Part shown: positions 11,488 through 23,261 of the stretch, one piece after another
Position numbering within the stretch: the stretch's first letter is position 1
Layout of the letters: each line of letters opens with the position of its first letter
Assembly (NCBI GenBank): GCA_039707655.1
Contig: CM077676.1
Coordinates: 84,801,395 to 84,865,394 of the forward strand
Length of the DNA stretch: 64,000 nt
Direction: 5' to 3'
Source of the DNA: Elymus sibiricus
Taxonomy: Eukaryota; Streptophyta; Magnoliopsida; Poales; Poaceae
Position numbers and translations under genes: made by a program
The notes under the pieces: generated by a model
Told to the model about the DNA's origin: nothing
The model's database searches: none
The model's input: the letters and a program-made list of their open reading frames with translations, nothing else

Positions 11488-12167
11488 CCCGGCCTCATCT
11501 ACTACAAAGGGGCCCATCAGGCCCAGAGCACGGAACAAACCCTAGGAGGCGAGGACGACCGTCGTGATGCCCAAGACTAGAGGGCGATAGCACCTCAGAT
11601 CGCATCTGCCAGGTAAACCCTAGACCTCTCCTGCCTATATAATGGGAGGTATAGGGTACTCGAGGATGATCTATCCACAGATAGGAAAACTCTCGGTAGC
11701 AATCTCATTCACCATTGTAATCCCTCGCACGAGGTATCCCTCCATTATGAATCATCAAAACCAGCAGGATGTAGGGTATTACTCTCCGGAGGCCCGAACC
11801 TGGATAAACTCCTTGTGTGACCTCTGATCCATGACTTCCAGCTGCGCTTGGACCCCTACCAAGGGATCTAACGGGAATTTGCTCCGTTAGTTGGCGCGCC
11901 AGGCACGGGCAGCGCCGGCTGGAAACCGATCATGGATCGGATCTTTTTCTGGTTCCGGCGGCCTACCGTTGGGGGAAAGCCTACCCTTTGGCTCCCTGAC
12001 GTTTACCACCGACGGAGCGGGCCGGGTCGACGTCAACCCACCGGCTTGGCCCGCAGGTACCACTATATCGGCATTGTTGCTTTCATCACCAGCACACGCA
12101 GCGACCTCCGATTGTGTCTACCACCTGTCTGACACGGAACACGGAGCAAGGTTCCGACCCTGGCGAC
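11488..12167 (+). mobile_element. Fragment of another LTR element: LTR tail, primer-site region and leader
   Basis: Has LTR-like landmarks: a TATA-like tatataatgg near 11634, then ggatgtagggtattactc and gaggcccgaacctgg, as in grass Gypsy U5 regions. The junction gttagTTGGCGCGCCAGG near 11890-11908 resembles LTR/primer-site junctions I associate with Tat-type grass elements. The following GC-rich leader has no sustained gag frame. It is cut at 11487/11488 by the W LTR and at 12168 by Y. Family assignment is tentative. Confidence 0.5.
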
Positions 12168-13568
12168 TGATGGCCTGCAAGTGCACAGGGTTTAGTTGTA
12201 GCCTTTTCGAAGTAAGAGTATCGATCCCACAAGGAGCATAGGAATCCGGCTATTGCCTCTTGTAGTGAATTATGTATTTTTATGCCTGCAGCTAACTATA
12301 GATTTAAAGCAAAGTGAGGGCGGATATAAATTATAATTGAGTAGTGGAGTGAACTTTGAAGTAAATAACATAAAATTAAATAGAGAGCAATGACTAGAGT
12401 GACGGACGAAACGACAGAGGAGTAAAGCATTATCAGGGAGTCCGGAATCCCCGTTGGTATGTTTCTAGTGCACCTATGCATAGGCATAGTATAGGATGGA
12501 TACTTGAGCCACTATTGACGATTATGCTGGGCGGAGCCGGGTATAGTACACATTCTACTCGAGGTAGACTTCATGCCACGCACGCCACTATCATAGTCTC
12601 CCCCTGAGGGTTACAGCTCATGATAATTAAGGGTTAACCCGTGGACGCGGCCTCTCTAAGGGTTCTTCGTATTTTCCCAGTCAATTGCAAAGGTTAGGAG
12701 CGATAGGCTTTTACTGTAACCTCGAATTACCTTCACATCCTAGCCCTCTACAACGACAGTGATATACTTCGTGGCCATAAGGCAGAAATGCTGAGTGGGG
12801 CCCCTTCACAACATTCACAAAGTTATTAAACTAAGCATTCAACAGAGAATCTCATATCCATAATAACATTCCAGATCCTACACATACCAAGGTTCATCCA
12901 TATCCCCGAGAACTAGGGGTCTACTCACACGTGGAGGCAACAAACATCATAGAAAGAGTAATGGCATACATGGATGAATGATCCGAACAACACACAAGGT
13001 GATCCACTAGGGTTCTTGATGTTGCAGATGATGATGATGATGATGATGATGAAGATGTGGATGATGATGATGACGGTGATGATGATGTTGTAGTCCCCTT
13101 GCACGCAGTGAGGAAGATCCCCCTCTTCTCCTTGCCAATCCCTCCTCCAGATGAACTCCGGAGGCTAGGGTTCTTCCTTCTGGACGAGTTTCTGTTCTCT
13201 CTGAGCGTCTGATCCATGATCCGATTTGACGGGGTGAAAAAAGTTGATCTGGCGGGCCGGCACTCCATACGACCACCCATACGAGTGGGCGCAGTCGTAT
13301 GGAACACAGTCTTTTGCTCTGGATGCACGCTGATGATTTCTTCTTTGGCCTTCTTCCCTGATTCTTTTATGGTAGGTTATTATCACTTTAAATACGTGAT
13401 TCCACTACCATTTCTGGGGATTTCTTCCATCATATGATAAATGGTCCAAAAGGCGTTACCTGGGGGATTATCAACAAAAAGAGGTGCGCGAACGCGGTAA
13501 AATTCCATAAAGCCTATTATGTAGGCACAAAATACATAGTAAAATTATCACATAAATTGGACTCATCA
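12168..13568 (-). repeat. Y 3' LTR (1401 bp)
   Basis: On the + strand it starts TGATGGCCTGCAAG and ends GGACTCATCA, so both ends follow the TG...CA rule. It is followed by actcccccaagctt, the reverse of a polypurine tract. It holds a GAT/ATG-rich microsatellite and a cluster of CCATACGA motifs (about 13262-13300). Confidence 0.85.
13021..13095. repeat. GAT/TGA microsatellite in the Y LTR
   Basis: A run of about 75 bp made mostly of gat units with single gaa, gtg and cgg interruptions. On the minus strand it reads as histidine codons, giving a spurious poly-His open frame. Confidence 0.9.
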
Positions 13569-14410
13569 ACTCCCCCAAGCTTAAGTCTTGCTCGTTCCTG
13601 AGCAAGTACCGTGGCTTGTAAAGAACAAGGTTAACTTGGTTTTTATGAGGTAATACGGAAGAAGCATGAGTCCATTACTGCTTATAGGAACGAATGGGGA
13701 TAAAATGGTTTGTGACAAATGATAGCCCATCCTTACTATGATAATGATCATGCAGGCATCCACACCTTGTCACTCAATTTTGTTATGGACAGGTAACAAC
13801 TTCATACCCTAATTCATCGTTGTTTCAACCGGACAAGCAATGAAGACTCCTTCTCTTTTCTTGTTATAAATTCATTATTCTGTAAGTATTTTTGTCTCCT
13901 GTCATTGGGACATGTTAAGAGCTCATTTCACTTTTCATGTGATATGCAAGCTAAACATGATTCTCGGGGGAACTCTATTATTCAAGCTCTTATTTTAACT
14001 TAAGAGGATTTATCTTTTTGCTTGCTCCACTAAGTTGAAGCTTCAATGAACTAGCATATATAGTTATTTCCTCTCCCTTCAAAGACTTCACAACTATAAT
14101 GTGGAGTACTTATAATCATCATGCAAGTAAATATGTGCTACTATTTGGATCACAACTATCATCCTTTACGTTCTCGAATACGCAATAGTGATCACACCCA
14201 TTAAGGTATGCAAATACTCATGGGAAAGAGTCATCCCTTATTCAAAGGAGCAATTGATAGTTCAACTTTATTGGAAATAAAACTTATAACCTAATCTCAA
14301 CTTGCGGGAAAGAAATGCAGAAAGGTAAAGATACAAAGTGCACGTGAATCTCCCCCAAGCTTACAATCAAGTCAGGGAGATCTAGGCACTAAGCGTTTCA
14401 TGCTCACTCC
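13569..14410. other. Y 3' untranslated region
   Basis: AT-rich sequence between the Y LTR and the degenerate extra ORF. It opens with the reverse polypurine tract and the text cttgctcgttcctgagcaag, where cttgctc and gagcaag form a 7-bp inverted repeat. No credible coding frame is seen. Confidence 0.6.
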
Positions 14411-15015
14411 TGGGTATCCTAGCAGGCGACGAAGATGCTCCTAAAATGCTTCGTAATCTCCTCGATCACGGCCTGCTGATCATCTCCAACCTGCGTCAAA
14501 AACTTAAGTTGTGCAGTGTTTTTGTTAAGCGTATCAATCATAAACCCGATCTTGTGGAAGAGCCCATCGACCCTTGCCTCCAGGTCTTAGCTCATCAACC
14601 AGTAGGAGTCAATCCCTTCCCCGATCACGTTCACACAAGCCTTCGAAACCTTCTCCAACTCCTTGATCTTTTCCTTCATCTCCTCTAGGGTTGGTGGCTC
14701 CTTTCCCCACTTGTTCTGAGGGGGCCCTAGTGGAAATAAAGGAATATATCCATGGATATTGAATTGGTAGGGATTAGGAGGATACTCATCTGGAGTGTTG
14801 TCGCCATTACCCTTGTTCTCCAATTTCTCCTCGTTGATCTCCACCACCTTTATCTTTTTGTCAAGTGCTTCCTTCTTCGAGCGTAGTTCTTACTTGAGGC
14901 TTAGCTTCCTCAAGTCCTCCCATCCGGATGGCACCACATCATCCAAGTTGGGGAAGGGGATGATGCGAGCACAAGTGGATGAGATCTTGTTATTCATGAG
15001 GGCACCCTGCAACTA
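14411..15015 (-). pseudogene. Degenerate extra ORF of Y between integrase and 3' LTR
   Basis: One minus-strand frame can be followed from about 15005 to 14418 through at least two stops (near 14889 and just before 14587). It reads INNK-type text, then PSGWEDLRKLSLK, stop, ELRSKKEALDKKIKVVEI, a Pro-rich stretch (PPNPYQFNIHGYIPLFPLGP) and a coiled coil (EEMKEKIKELEKVSKACV). The position between integrase and 3' LTR fits the extra ORF of Athila-type elements, often called env-like. I see no signal peptide or membrane segment, so no envelope function is claimed. Similarity to the extra ORF of X is not evident by eye; this may be its C-terminal part. Confidence 0.5.
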
Positions 15016-15675
15016 AAGCTCTTTGGAGGAAATGGCAAGCAAGAAGATGTGAGATTAGATGGGTTTAGGGCTTAATGACATGCCCCTTCCCCTTTTACAA
15101 AGGTTAGGTCTTTAGGTAATCACGAGATTAGAGATAAAAAGTTAGTTAGAAATAAATCGAAACAAAATCGGCAAGGAATCGATAAGACAGACCGATCGAC
15201 GGCCTTCCATACGAGCGACAGCGCTCGCACGACTTGGTCGTATGGTCTGCTGCCGAGTTCTCCCTTTTTTTACTCTCCTGTTCCAGCGGTGTATCCATAC
15301 AACCAGTCATACGAGCGCTATGGATCACAAGATAGGCCGTCGTTTGCTTTGTCGTCAAGTCCTTCGCCGAGGAGGATTCATGCTACTGGTCAAAGGACCG
15401 CGGGCGTCCACATGGAACACCGTCATTTCCTCTGTGCCCTTCATCATCTCCGTCCTGCATCTGTACGACCACCCATACGACCGTCGGCGGTCATGTGATA
15501 CGCCCACATTTACTCTGTTAGCCACTTCGTAAGTTTCTTCCTTAGAAATTTTTATCTCCCTGAAAGGTTAATGACAAAGCCTCCAACTATAGACGAAAAC
15601 TCCAATGATTCCGGCATAAGGTTAAACAAGTGTGACTCAATAAAAACAACTTCCAAACTGATATTTACATCTATG
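15016..15675. other. Y spacer with clustered CCATACGA/TCGTATGG motifs
   Basis: Between the extra ORF and integrase. Positions about 15206-15490 hold repeated ccatacga, tcgtatgg, catacgagcg and tacgaccacccatacga. The last of these is also in the Y LTR near 13270. No reliable coding frame is seen. Confidence 0.6.
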
Positions 15676-17104
15676 TTATAATAGTATTTCTTCATAGACG
15701 TTCCATTTCCTCCGGAGGGATTCGGCCTCCTCGATCGTGATAGAACTTACCTCTTCAACTTCCCGTTCTTTCTTTTGTTCATCCGCGAGGTATAGCTTCA
15801 AGCGTTGTCCATTCACGATCCAGGGTCCATCTTTTCCTTCTTTTAACCAAACAACCCCGGAATTATAAACTTCTTCTATCTCATAAGGTCCTTCCCAGCG
15901 AGACCTATGTTTTCCTGGAAACAACTTGAGATGGGAATTAAATAGGAGGACCTTGTCCCCCGCAGTAAATGCTCGTTTCAGTATCTTACGATCATGCCAC
16001 ATCTTAGCTTTTTCTTTGAACAATCTGGCACTCTTGTAAGAATTGTTACGAAGCTCTCCTAAAGCATGTATATCTAGCAATCTTTTCTCTCCTGCTTCCT
16101 TAAGATTAAAATTTATATTTTTGATTGCCCAATAAGCTTTATGTTCTAGTTCCAAGGGTAAATGACACGCCTTACCGTCAACCATCTTATACGGTGACAT
16201 ACCTATGGGATTCTTGTAAGCAGTGCGGTAAGCCCATAGTGTTTCATTTAGCTTTCCTGCCTAGTCTTTTCTGGACTTCTACATCGTGTTCTGCAATATT
16301 GTTTTTATCTCTCGGTTCGAGAGTTCCACTTGACCACTGGTTTGAGGATGGTACGGTGAAGCTATTCGGTGAGTAATCCCATACTTACGGAGTACTCTAC
16401 CAAAGATTCCCTGTATAAAATGAGATCCACCGTCAGTAATAAGAATTTTAGGAACTCCGAACCTGGGTAGTATGATGTACTTTATCATCTTTAGCGAAGT
16501 AGCCGCGTCTGCATGGTGAGTTGGGATGGCTTCAACCCACTTGGTAACATAGTCTACAGCCACAAGAATGTGAGTATGCCCATCTGAAACAGGAAATGGT
16601 CCCAAATTGTCCAATCCCCAAACATCAAAAGGTTCACAAATTAGACTATAATTCATAGGCATTTATTGTCTCCGACCTATATTACCTATGCGTTGACAAG
16701 CATCACAACTTTTAACAAACATGTGCCTATCCCTAAAGAGACTAGGCTAGTAGAATCCTGATTGAAGCACCTTGGTGGCGGTTCTGTCACCTGCATGGTG
16801 TCCTGCATAAGGGCTGCTATGACAACCTTCAAGTATAGCGTTCATCCCATGCTCCGGGACACAACGCCTAATCATGTCATCCGTGCCATGCCGATAAAGA
16901 AAAGGGTCATCGCAGAAATAATACTTCAGGTCACTAAAGAACTTTTTCCTTTGATGATAATTCATATCCGGTGGCATGTACTTCCCTACAAGAAAGTTAG
17001 CGTAATCTGCAAACCAAGGTTCTATTTTTTTAATCATAGCCAAACTCTCACCTGGAAAGGATTCATTTATTGGAACCAGATTGTACGGTATTCTTTCCAT
17101 AGTA
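15676..17104 (-). pseudogene. int: Y integrase (Athila-type Gypsy) with several stops
   Basis: A single minus-strand frame from about 17100 to 15676. In order it has the RNase H-integrase linker (MERIPYNLVPINESFPGE), the HHCC zinc-binding region (YAGHHAGDRT, then CDACQRIG), the catalytic core with the D-D-E residues in [20 protein letters not shown] and [10 protein letters not shown], and the C-terminal GPY module (HRSRWEGPYEIEEVYN). Stops in the same frame replace a Trp after LQSGFY, and follow IGRRQ, LQNTM and KSRKD. Integrase joins retrotransposon DNA to the chromosome; this copy cannot. It is the only LTR-element integrase in the window. Upstream RNase H and reverse transcriptase are absent because the element is truncated at about 17104. 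Confidence 0.9.
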
Positions 17105-17308
17105 TTTCGCTGATTTTTTTCCTGGATTATTGTAGTCCAATAAAATTTATTTTTCTGGAAAGTCCAAAAACAACAGAAAACAGCAACTGCCAGTGGGCAT
17201 TAGTCCAGAAAAATAATAAAAATGATTTAAATAGGTGTCAAAAGTATGATAATTTAATATAACTATGACATGAAACAAGCAAAATTATAGATACGTTTGA
17301 GACGTATC
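17105..17308 (-). repeat. LTR 5'-end fragment fused to Y
   Basis: On the minus strand it begins AGATACGTCTCAAACGTATC, an LTR start of the TGATACGTC class, and continues with ctggactaatgcccactggcag, close to the Sab LTR text. Only about 200 bp remain. Its junction with Y coding sequence near 17104 marks a deletion. Confidence 0.65.
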
Positions 17309-18337
17309 TATATCGCATCAGGCGGCACGCATTCCATCTATTGGGATGCGCTCTCCCACGATCATAGAGGCCCGGGGGCTTCCCCCTGGATGAACTAGCA
17401 AACTAACTTAACTAATAAAATAACCTAACTAACAAATTAACTCGACTAACCAAAACCCTAGAGTATCTTAAAAAAAGCAAAAGCCCTGGAGTCATGACCA
17501 AGCAGCAGGCATTCCGTCCATCCCGATGATATACCACCCCTGGGCACCGCCTCGGGAGATACGTGATTCTAAACGTAGAACCACTTTTCCCACGACCATC
17601 GTGGATGCTCGAGGACCACTTTCGGAAGACGCGGAGGTTCTAGACGTAGAACCAAGTTTCCCACGACCATCGTGGATACCTGGTCACCATCATAGAAGAC
17701 ACGAATGTTCTAGACATAGAACTGAGCGTGAGATATATCTGTCCACGCCCATGGAGCAAAAATAAATAGGCCTTCGATCTAGGTGTCTCTGAACCCTATC
17801 AACAAGGGTGGAAAACAGGGACAAACCAAAAAACAGAAAGGAAAAAAACTCCATGACAAACACATATTAGTTGGCATAACACACCCAACTATTAGAAAAT
17901 GTCCTTAGCTCAGGTGCCTAATACAAAAGGGCGTGTAAGCCAGGGGGACCAGCCGGTCTAAGATAGCTCCTATCCTACAAAAGCCTTAGGAGAGGCAAAA
18001 GCTGAAAACGGGATCCTGTGACCATTCTCCGAATGATGAAGAAGCCCTTCTCACTTCAAAGCCTCGACTCGGTGGAAGGACTGGCACCTCCCAAAGAAGA
18101 TAAAGGGACGACCACATGCTCCTCATCAGGCAGATCCCCCTGAAGACAGACCCAATGCGTCGTTTGCTCGGGATTTGAGGAGCTAGCTTGTCAAATTGCC
18201 CATCTCAGGATCTGCCACAAGGGAAGCTGGGGCTCCTAGGAGCCCATTTGAGAACACTCTGCCATGTTGGCCACAACGACGATCCAAATCACTAGGAAGT
18301 TTAGCTCCCTGTTCACCCTAGACTAGAGCGCATCGAT
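17309..18337. other. Unclassified sequence, left half of the X insertion site
   Basis: About 1 kb, GC-richer than its neighbours, with no convincing gene. Because X is flanked by CTCCC copies, this sequence was once continuous with 47447 onward. It includes three imperfect 70-bp repeats (17567-17730). The text is stop-rich in all frames. It may be a decayed transposon or old intergenic DNA. Confidence 0.6.
17567..17730. repeat. Three imperfect tandem repeats of about 70 bp
   Basis: Units start at 17567, 17638 and 17708 with ttctaaacgtagaacca, ttctagacgtagaacca and ttctagacatagaactg. The first two continue with tttcccacgaccatcgtgga. The last unit is partial. The stretch ccacgaccatcgtgg is itself an imperfect inverted repeat. 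Confidence 0.8.
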
Positions 18338-18342
18338 CTCCC
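18338..18342. repeat. Target-site duplication CTCCC, left end of X
   Basis: CTCCC precedes the tgataaccac end of the X 3' LTR. It matches 47442-47446 beyond the X 5' LTR, 29 kb away. Confidence 0.8.
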
Positions 18343-18825
18343 TGATAACCACAAGTATAGGGGATCGCAACAGTTTTCGCGGGTAGTATTTCACCCAGAT
18401 TTATTGATTCGACACAAGGGGAGCAAAAGAATATTTGCGAGTATTAGCAGTTGAGTTGTCAATTCAACCACACCAGGAGAACTAAATATCTACAGCAAAG
18501 TGTTTAGTAGCACAGTAGTATGATAATTTCAAGAGTAGTAGTAATAGTAGTAACAATAACAGAAGCAGTTTTGTAGTGATTGTAACAGCAGCAGCAACGA
18601 AAGTAACTTAGCAAAGATCAATATGCGAAAAGCGTAGGCATTGGATTGGTGATGGATAATTATGTTGGATGACATTCATCATGTAACAGTCATAACCTAC
18701 GGCGATACACAATAGCTCCAATTCATCAATGTAATGTAGGCATGTATTCCGTATATAGTCATACGTGCATATAGTAAGAACTTACATGACATCTTTTGTC
18801 CTACCCTCCCGTGGCAGCGGGGTCC
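18343..18825 (-). repeat. X 3' LTR, distal part
   Basis: Runs from TGATAACCACAAGTATAGGG to the GGTCC where Sab1 is inserted. It aligns with 46034-46516 of the X 5' LTR, with small differences such as tggtaaccctcaag at the end. It is present only once, so the array did not copy this part. Confidence 0.9.
18821..18825. repeat. Target-site duplication GGTCC, left of Sab1
   Basis: Matches GGTCC at 26878-26882. In the unbroken X 5' LTR the site reads cgtggtccttatgg once. Confidence 0.95.
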
Positions 18826-20322
18826 TGCTACTTGTAGTCTGCGTTGGTATTTCCCCGAAGAGGAGAAGATGATGCAGTACAGTAGAGATAAGTATTTCCC
18901 TCAGTTAAGAACCAAGGTTATCAATCCAGTAGGAGAACCAAGCAAAATTCTGTTAAGCGCACCTGCACACAAAAGAGCAAACACTTGCACCCAACGCAAA
19001 TAAGAGGAATGTCAATCCTCTTAGCGGTTATTTGCAAGGATTAAATCTTATCGAGCTAAATAGATAAACTAAAATACTAATTAAAATAAAAGTAAATAAA
19101 TTGCAGCAAAGTATTTTTAGGTTTTTAATATATGATAAGGTAGACCGGGGGCCATAGTTTTCACTAGAGGCTTCTCTCTCGAACACATAGCATACGGTGG
19201 GTAAACAAATTACTGTTGGGCAATTGATAGAAAAGCAAATAATTATGATGGATTCATGGCAATGATCATGTATATAGGCATCACGTCCGAAACAAGTAGA
19301 CTGACTCCTGCCTGCATCTACTACTATTACTCCACCCATCGACCGTTATCCAGCATGCATCTAGGGTATTAAGTATGAAACAGAGTAACGTCTTAAGCAA
19401 GATGACATGATGTAGACAAAGTAAAGTCAAGCAATATGATTAAACCCCATCCTTTTATCCTTAATGGAAACAATACAAATATGTGTCATGTCCCCATCTG
19501 TCACTGGGATTGAGCACCGCAAGACTGAACCCATCACAGAGCACCTCACCCATTGCAAGATAAATCAATCTAGTAGGCCAAACCAAATCGATAGATCGTA
19601 GATAAATACAAAGCTATAATAATCACGCATAAAAGAGTTCAGAGAAGACTCAGATATTATTCATGAATAATCTGATCATAAACTCACAATTCATCGGATC
19701 CTAACAAACACACCATAAAAGAAGATTACATCGGATAGAACTCCAAGAACATCGAGGAGAACATGGTATTGCAGATCAAAGAGAGAGAAGAAGCCATCTA
19801 GCTACTAGCTATGGACCCATAGGTCTTTGGTAAACAACTCACACATCATCGGAAAGGTAGCAAGGTTGATGAAGAAGCCCTCCGTGATCGATTCCCCCTC
19901 CGGCAGAGTACCGAAAAAGGCCTCCAGATGGGATCGCGGAAGAACTGAGGCTTGCAGCGGTGGAAAGGTTTTCTCTTTTGTCTCTCATTTGGTTTTGGAA
20001 TATTTGTGAATTTATAGCGAAGGAATAAGGTCAAAATGTGCCACGAGGGGCCCACATGACTGGGGGGGCGCGGCCACCCCCCTGGGGCCGCCCTCCAGGC
20101 TTGCCGCCTCCTCGTGGCTCTTCTGGTCTTCTCCCGAAGCTTCCTGGGTCTCTTCTATTCCAGAAAAAATTAATCCAATGTTTTTTCTCGGTTGGACACT
20201 TTTTGATAGGTTAGTCCCAAAAAATGACATATAATGGCATATAATTGCATATAAAACATCCAAGATTGATACTATAATAGCATGGAACAATCAAAAATAA
20301 TAGATACGTTGGAGACGTATGA
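18826..20322 (-). repeat. Sab1 3' LTR (1497 bp)
   Basis: Begins TGCTACTTGTAGTCTGCG and ends GTTGGAGACGTATGA, where the last codon-sized stretch should be TCA, so one end base is mutated. It is followed by agcatccccaagctt, the reverse of the polypurine tract. Confidence 0.9.
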
Positions 20323-23261
20323 AGCATCCCCAAGCTTAATTCATGCTCGTCCTCGAGTAGGTAAATGATAAAAACAGAATTTTTGATGTGGAATGCTACC
20401 TATCATGTTTCATCATGTAATCTCTCTCTTACGGTATGAATAATAAGATCTGAATGATTCAAAGCAATAGTCTACAATTTGACATAAAGACATCAATACT
20501 CAGGCATACCAATAAACAATCATGTCTTTCAAAATAAAAATGCTAAAGAACGTTATCCCTACAAAATCATACAATCCTGTCTTGCTCCATCTTCTTAACA
20601 CAAAGTATTTATCATGCACTACCTCGATGACAAGCCGACCAATTGGTTCATACTTTTTAACGCGCTTCAGCTTTTTCAACTCCCACGCAATACATGAGCG
20701 CAAGCCATGGATATAGCACTATGGGTGGAATAGAGTGTGGTGGTAGAGATAAATAAGAGAAGTCAAAAATAAGAAGATAGTCTCACATCAACGAGGCTAA
20801 TCAACGGGCTATGTTGATGCCCATCAATTGATGTCAATGCGAGGAGTAGGGATTGCCATGCAACGGATGCACTAAGAGCTATAAGTGTATGAAAGCTCAA
20901 CATGAAAACTAAGTGGGTGTGCATCCAACTTGCTTGCTCATGAAGACCTCGGACATTTGAGGAAGCCCATCATCGGAATATACAAGCCAAGTTCTATAAT
21001 GAAGAATTCCCACTAGTATATGAAAGTGATAAAATAGGAGACTCTCTATATGAAAAACATGGTGCTACTCTGAAGCAGAAGTGTGGAAAAAGGATAGTAA
21101 CATTGCCCCTTCTCTTTTTTTGTCTCATTCATTTTTTTGTGGGCTCTTTTTGGCCTCTTTTTTTTCATCCGGAGTCTCATCCCGACTTGTGGGGGAATCA
21201 TGGTCTCCATCATACTTTTCTCACTGGGACAATGCTCTAATAATGATGATCATCACACTTTTTTTTACTTACAACTCAATATTACAACTCGATACTAGAA
21301 AAAAAATATGACTCTATATGAATGCCTCTGGCAGTGTACCAGGATGTGCAATGATGCTAGCGTAACATGTATAAAAATGATGAACGGTAACTGAGCCACA
21401 AATACTATGTCAGCTATATGATCATGCAAAGCAATATGACAATGACGATGTGTATCATAAAAAATGGAACGGTGGAAGTTGCATGGCAATATATCTCGGA
21501 ATGGCTATGGAAATGCCATGATAGGTAGGTATGGTGACTGTTTTGAGGAAGATATAAAGAGGCTTATGTGTGATAGAGCATATCATATCACGGGGTTTGG
21601 ATGCACCGGCGAAGTTTGCACCAACTCTCGATGTGAGAAAGGGCAATGCACGGTACCGAAGAGGCTAGCAAATTACGGAAGGGTGAGAGTGCGTATAATC
21701 CATGGACTCACATTAGTCATAAAGAACTCACATACTTATTGCGAAAGTTTATTAGCCCTCGAAGCAAAGTACTACTATGCATTCCCCTAGAGGGATAGAT
21801 TGGTAGGACAAGGTCCATCGCTCGTCCCCGACCGCCACTCATAAGGTTGACAATCAACAATAAATCATGCTCCAACTTCTTAGCATAACGACAGATCATA
21901 TGTGCATGCTTTGGGAATCACAAACCTTAACACCAATATTCTTACTAAACCACAATCATCTGCTAATACCTCCCACATATTACCATCTTAATATCGCAAA
22001 ACTATTGCAAGGAATCAAACTTATCATATTCAGTGATCTACATGAAAGTTTTTATTTTATCCCTCTTCAATACCTATCATATCAAGACCAAATTCATAAC
22101 CCGTGCATATTACCATTGCTAATCATGAGACTCTCAAAAAGATATAAGTGAAGCATGAGAGTGCAACTATTTCTTTAAAATATAACCACCGTCGTGCTCT
22201 AAAAGATATAAGTGAAGCACTAGAGCAACTGCCTAGCTCAAAAGATATAAGTGAAGCAAATAGAGTATTCTAACAAATCACGAATAATGTGTGTCCCTCT
22301 CAAAAAGGTGTGTTCAGCAAAGATGATTGTGACAAACTAAAAAGCAAACAAACTATAGCACAAGACGTTCCAAGTAAAACACATATCATGTGATGAATAA
22401 AAATATAGCTCCAAGTGAGTTACTGATAGATTGTAGACGAAAGAGGGGAAGCCTTCCGGGGCATCCCAAAGCTTAGACGCTTGAGTCTTCCTTGAATATT
22501 ACCTTGGGGTGCCTTGGTCATCCCCAAGCTTAGGCTCTTGCCGCTCCTTGTTCCTTTATCCATCGTAGTCTCACCCAAAACTTGAAAACTTCAGCACACA
22601 AAACTCAACAGAAACCTCGTGAGATCCGTTAGTATAACAAACAAATCTTAAACTTTAGGTACTGTTGTAAATTGATTCATATTTAATATTGGCATAATTC
22701 TACTGTACTCCAACTTCTCCATGACTCATACCCCCCCCCCCCCCGATACTATCCATAGATTCATCAAAATAAGCGAACTATGCAACAAAAACAGAATCTG
22801 TCTAAAACAGAACAGTCTGTAAAGACCTGAACTATCGTCATACTTATGTAACTCCAAAAATTCTGAAAAATGAGGAAAACGGGGTAAATTCATATATCAA
22901 TACTGTGTAAAAAATTCAGAAGGTTCTGACACTCCAGCGAAAAATCAAAATTCCAGAACTGGACACAAAATTTTCTGTTTTCCAACAGCATCTATCATAC
23001 TATCTTCCAAATCATCCCAAAGGCATTACTTGACACAAACACTAATTAAAACTTAAAAATACAATCATAACAGAAGCTATAATTGCGTAAACACTCAAGA
23101 ACAGAATAAAAATTTATTGGGTTGTCTCCCAACAAGCTCTTTCTTTATAGCCATTAGGATAGGCTTGAGATTTCAATGATGCTCACATGAAAGATAGTTA
23201 TTTAAACACGAAGAGAGCATCATGAAACATGTGAAAAACACATTTAAGTCTAACATAATTC
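20323..23261. other. Sab1 non-coding internal region
   Basis: AT-rich and stop-rich. It matches, in reverse, Sab2 53474-56310 along its length, for example the shared gcttgttgggaggcaaccc-like text next to the cassette and cattccaca near the LTR. A 14-base C run lies near 22731. I see no gene; several small open frames are chance. Confidence 0.75.

Larger units (their letters stand above)
12168..17104 (-). mobile_element. Truncated Athila-type Gypsy element Y
   Basis: Reverse-oriented: its 3' LTR is 12168-13568, followed at higher coordinates by the polypurine-like cccccaagctt region, a degenerate extra ORF (about 14411-15015) and a broken integrase (15676-17104). It stops at about 17104, where an unrelated LTR fragment is fused. 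Its 5' LTR, gag, protease and reverse transcriptase are missing. The five bases to the left of the LTR (GCGAC) have no partner in the window, in keeping with a lost 5' end. Confidence 0.8.

Noticed and set aside
13007..13276. Histidine-rich protein antisense in the Y LTR
   Set aside because: Produced by a GAT microsatellite.
22731..22744. Poly-C tracts here and near 27580, 33312 and 39038 as signals
   Set aside because: Homopolymer length varies between copies and may include sequencing error.
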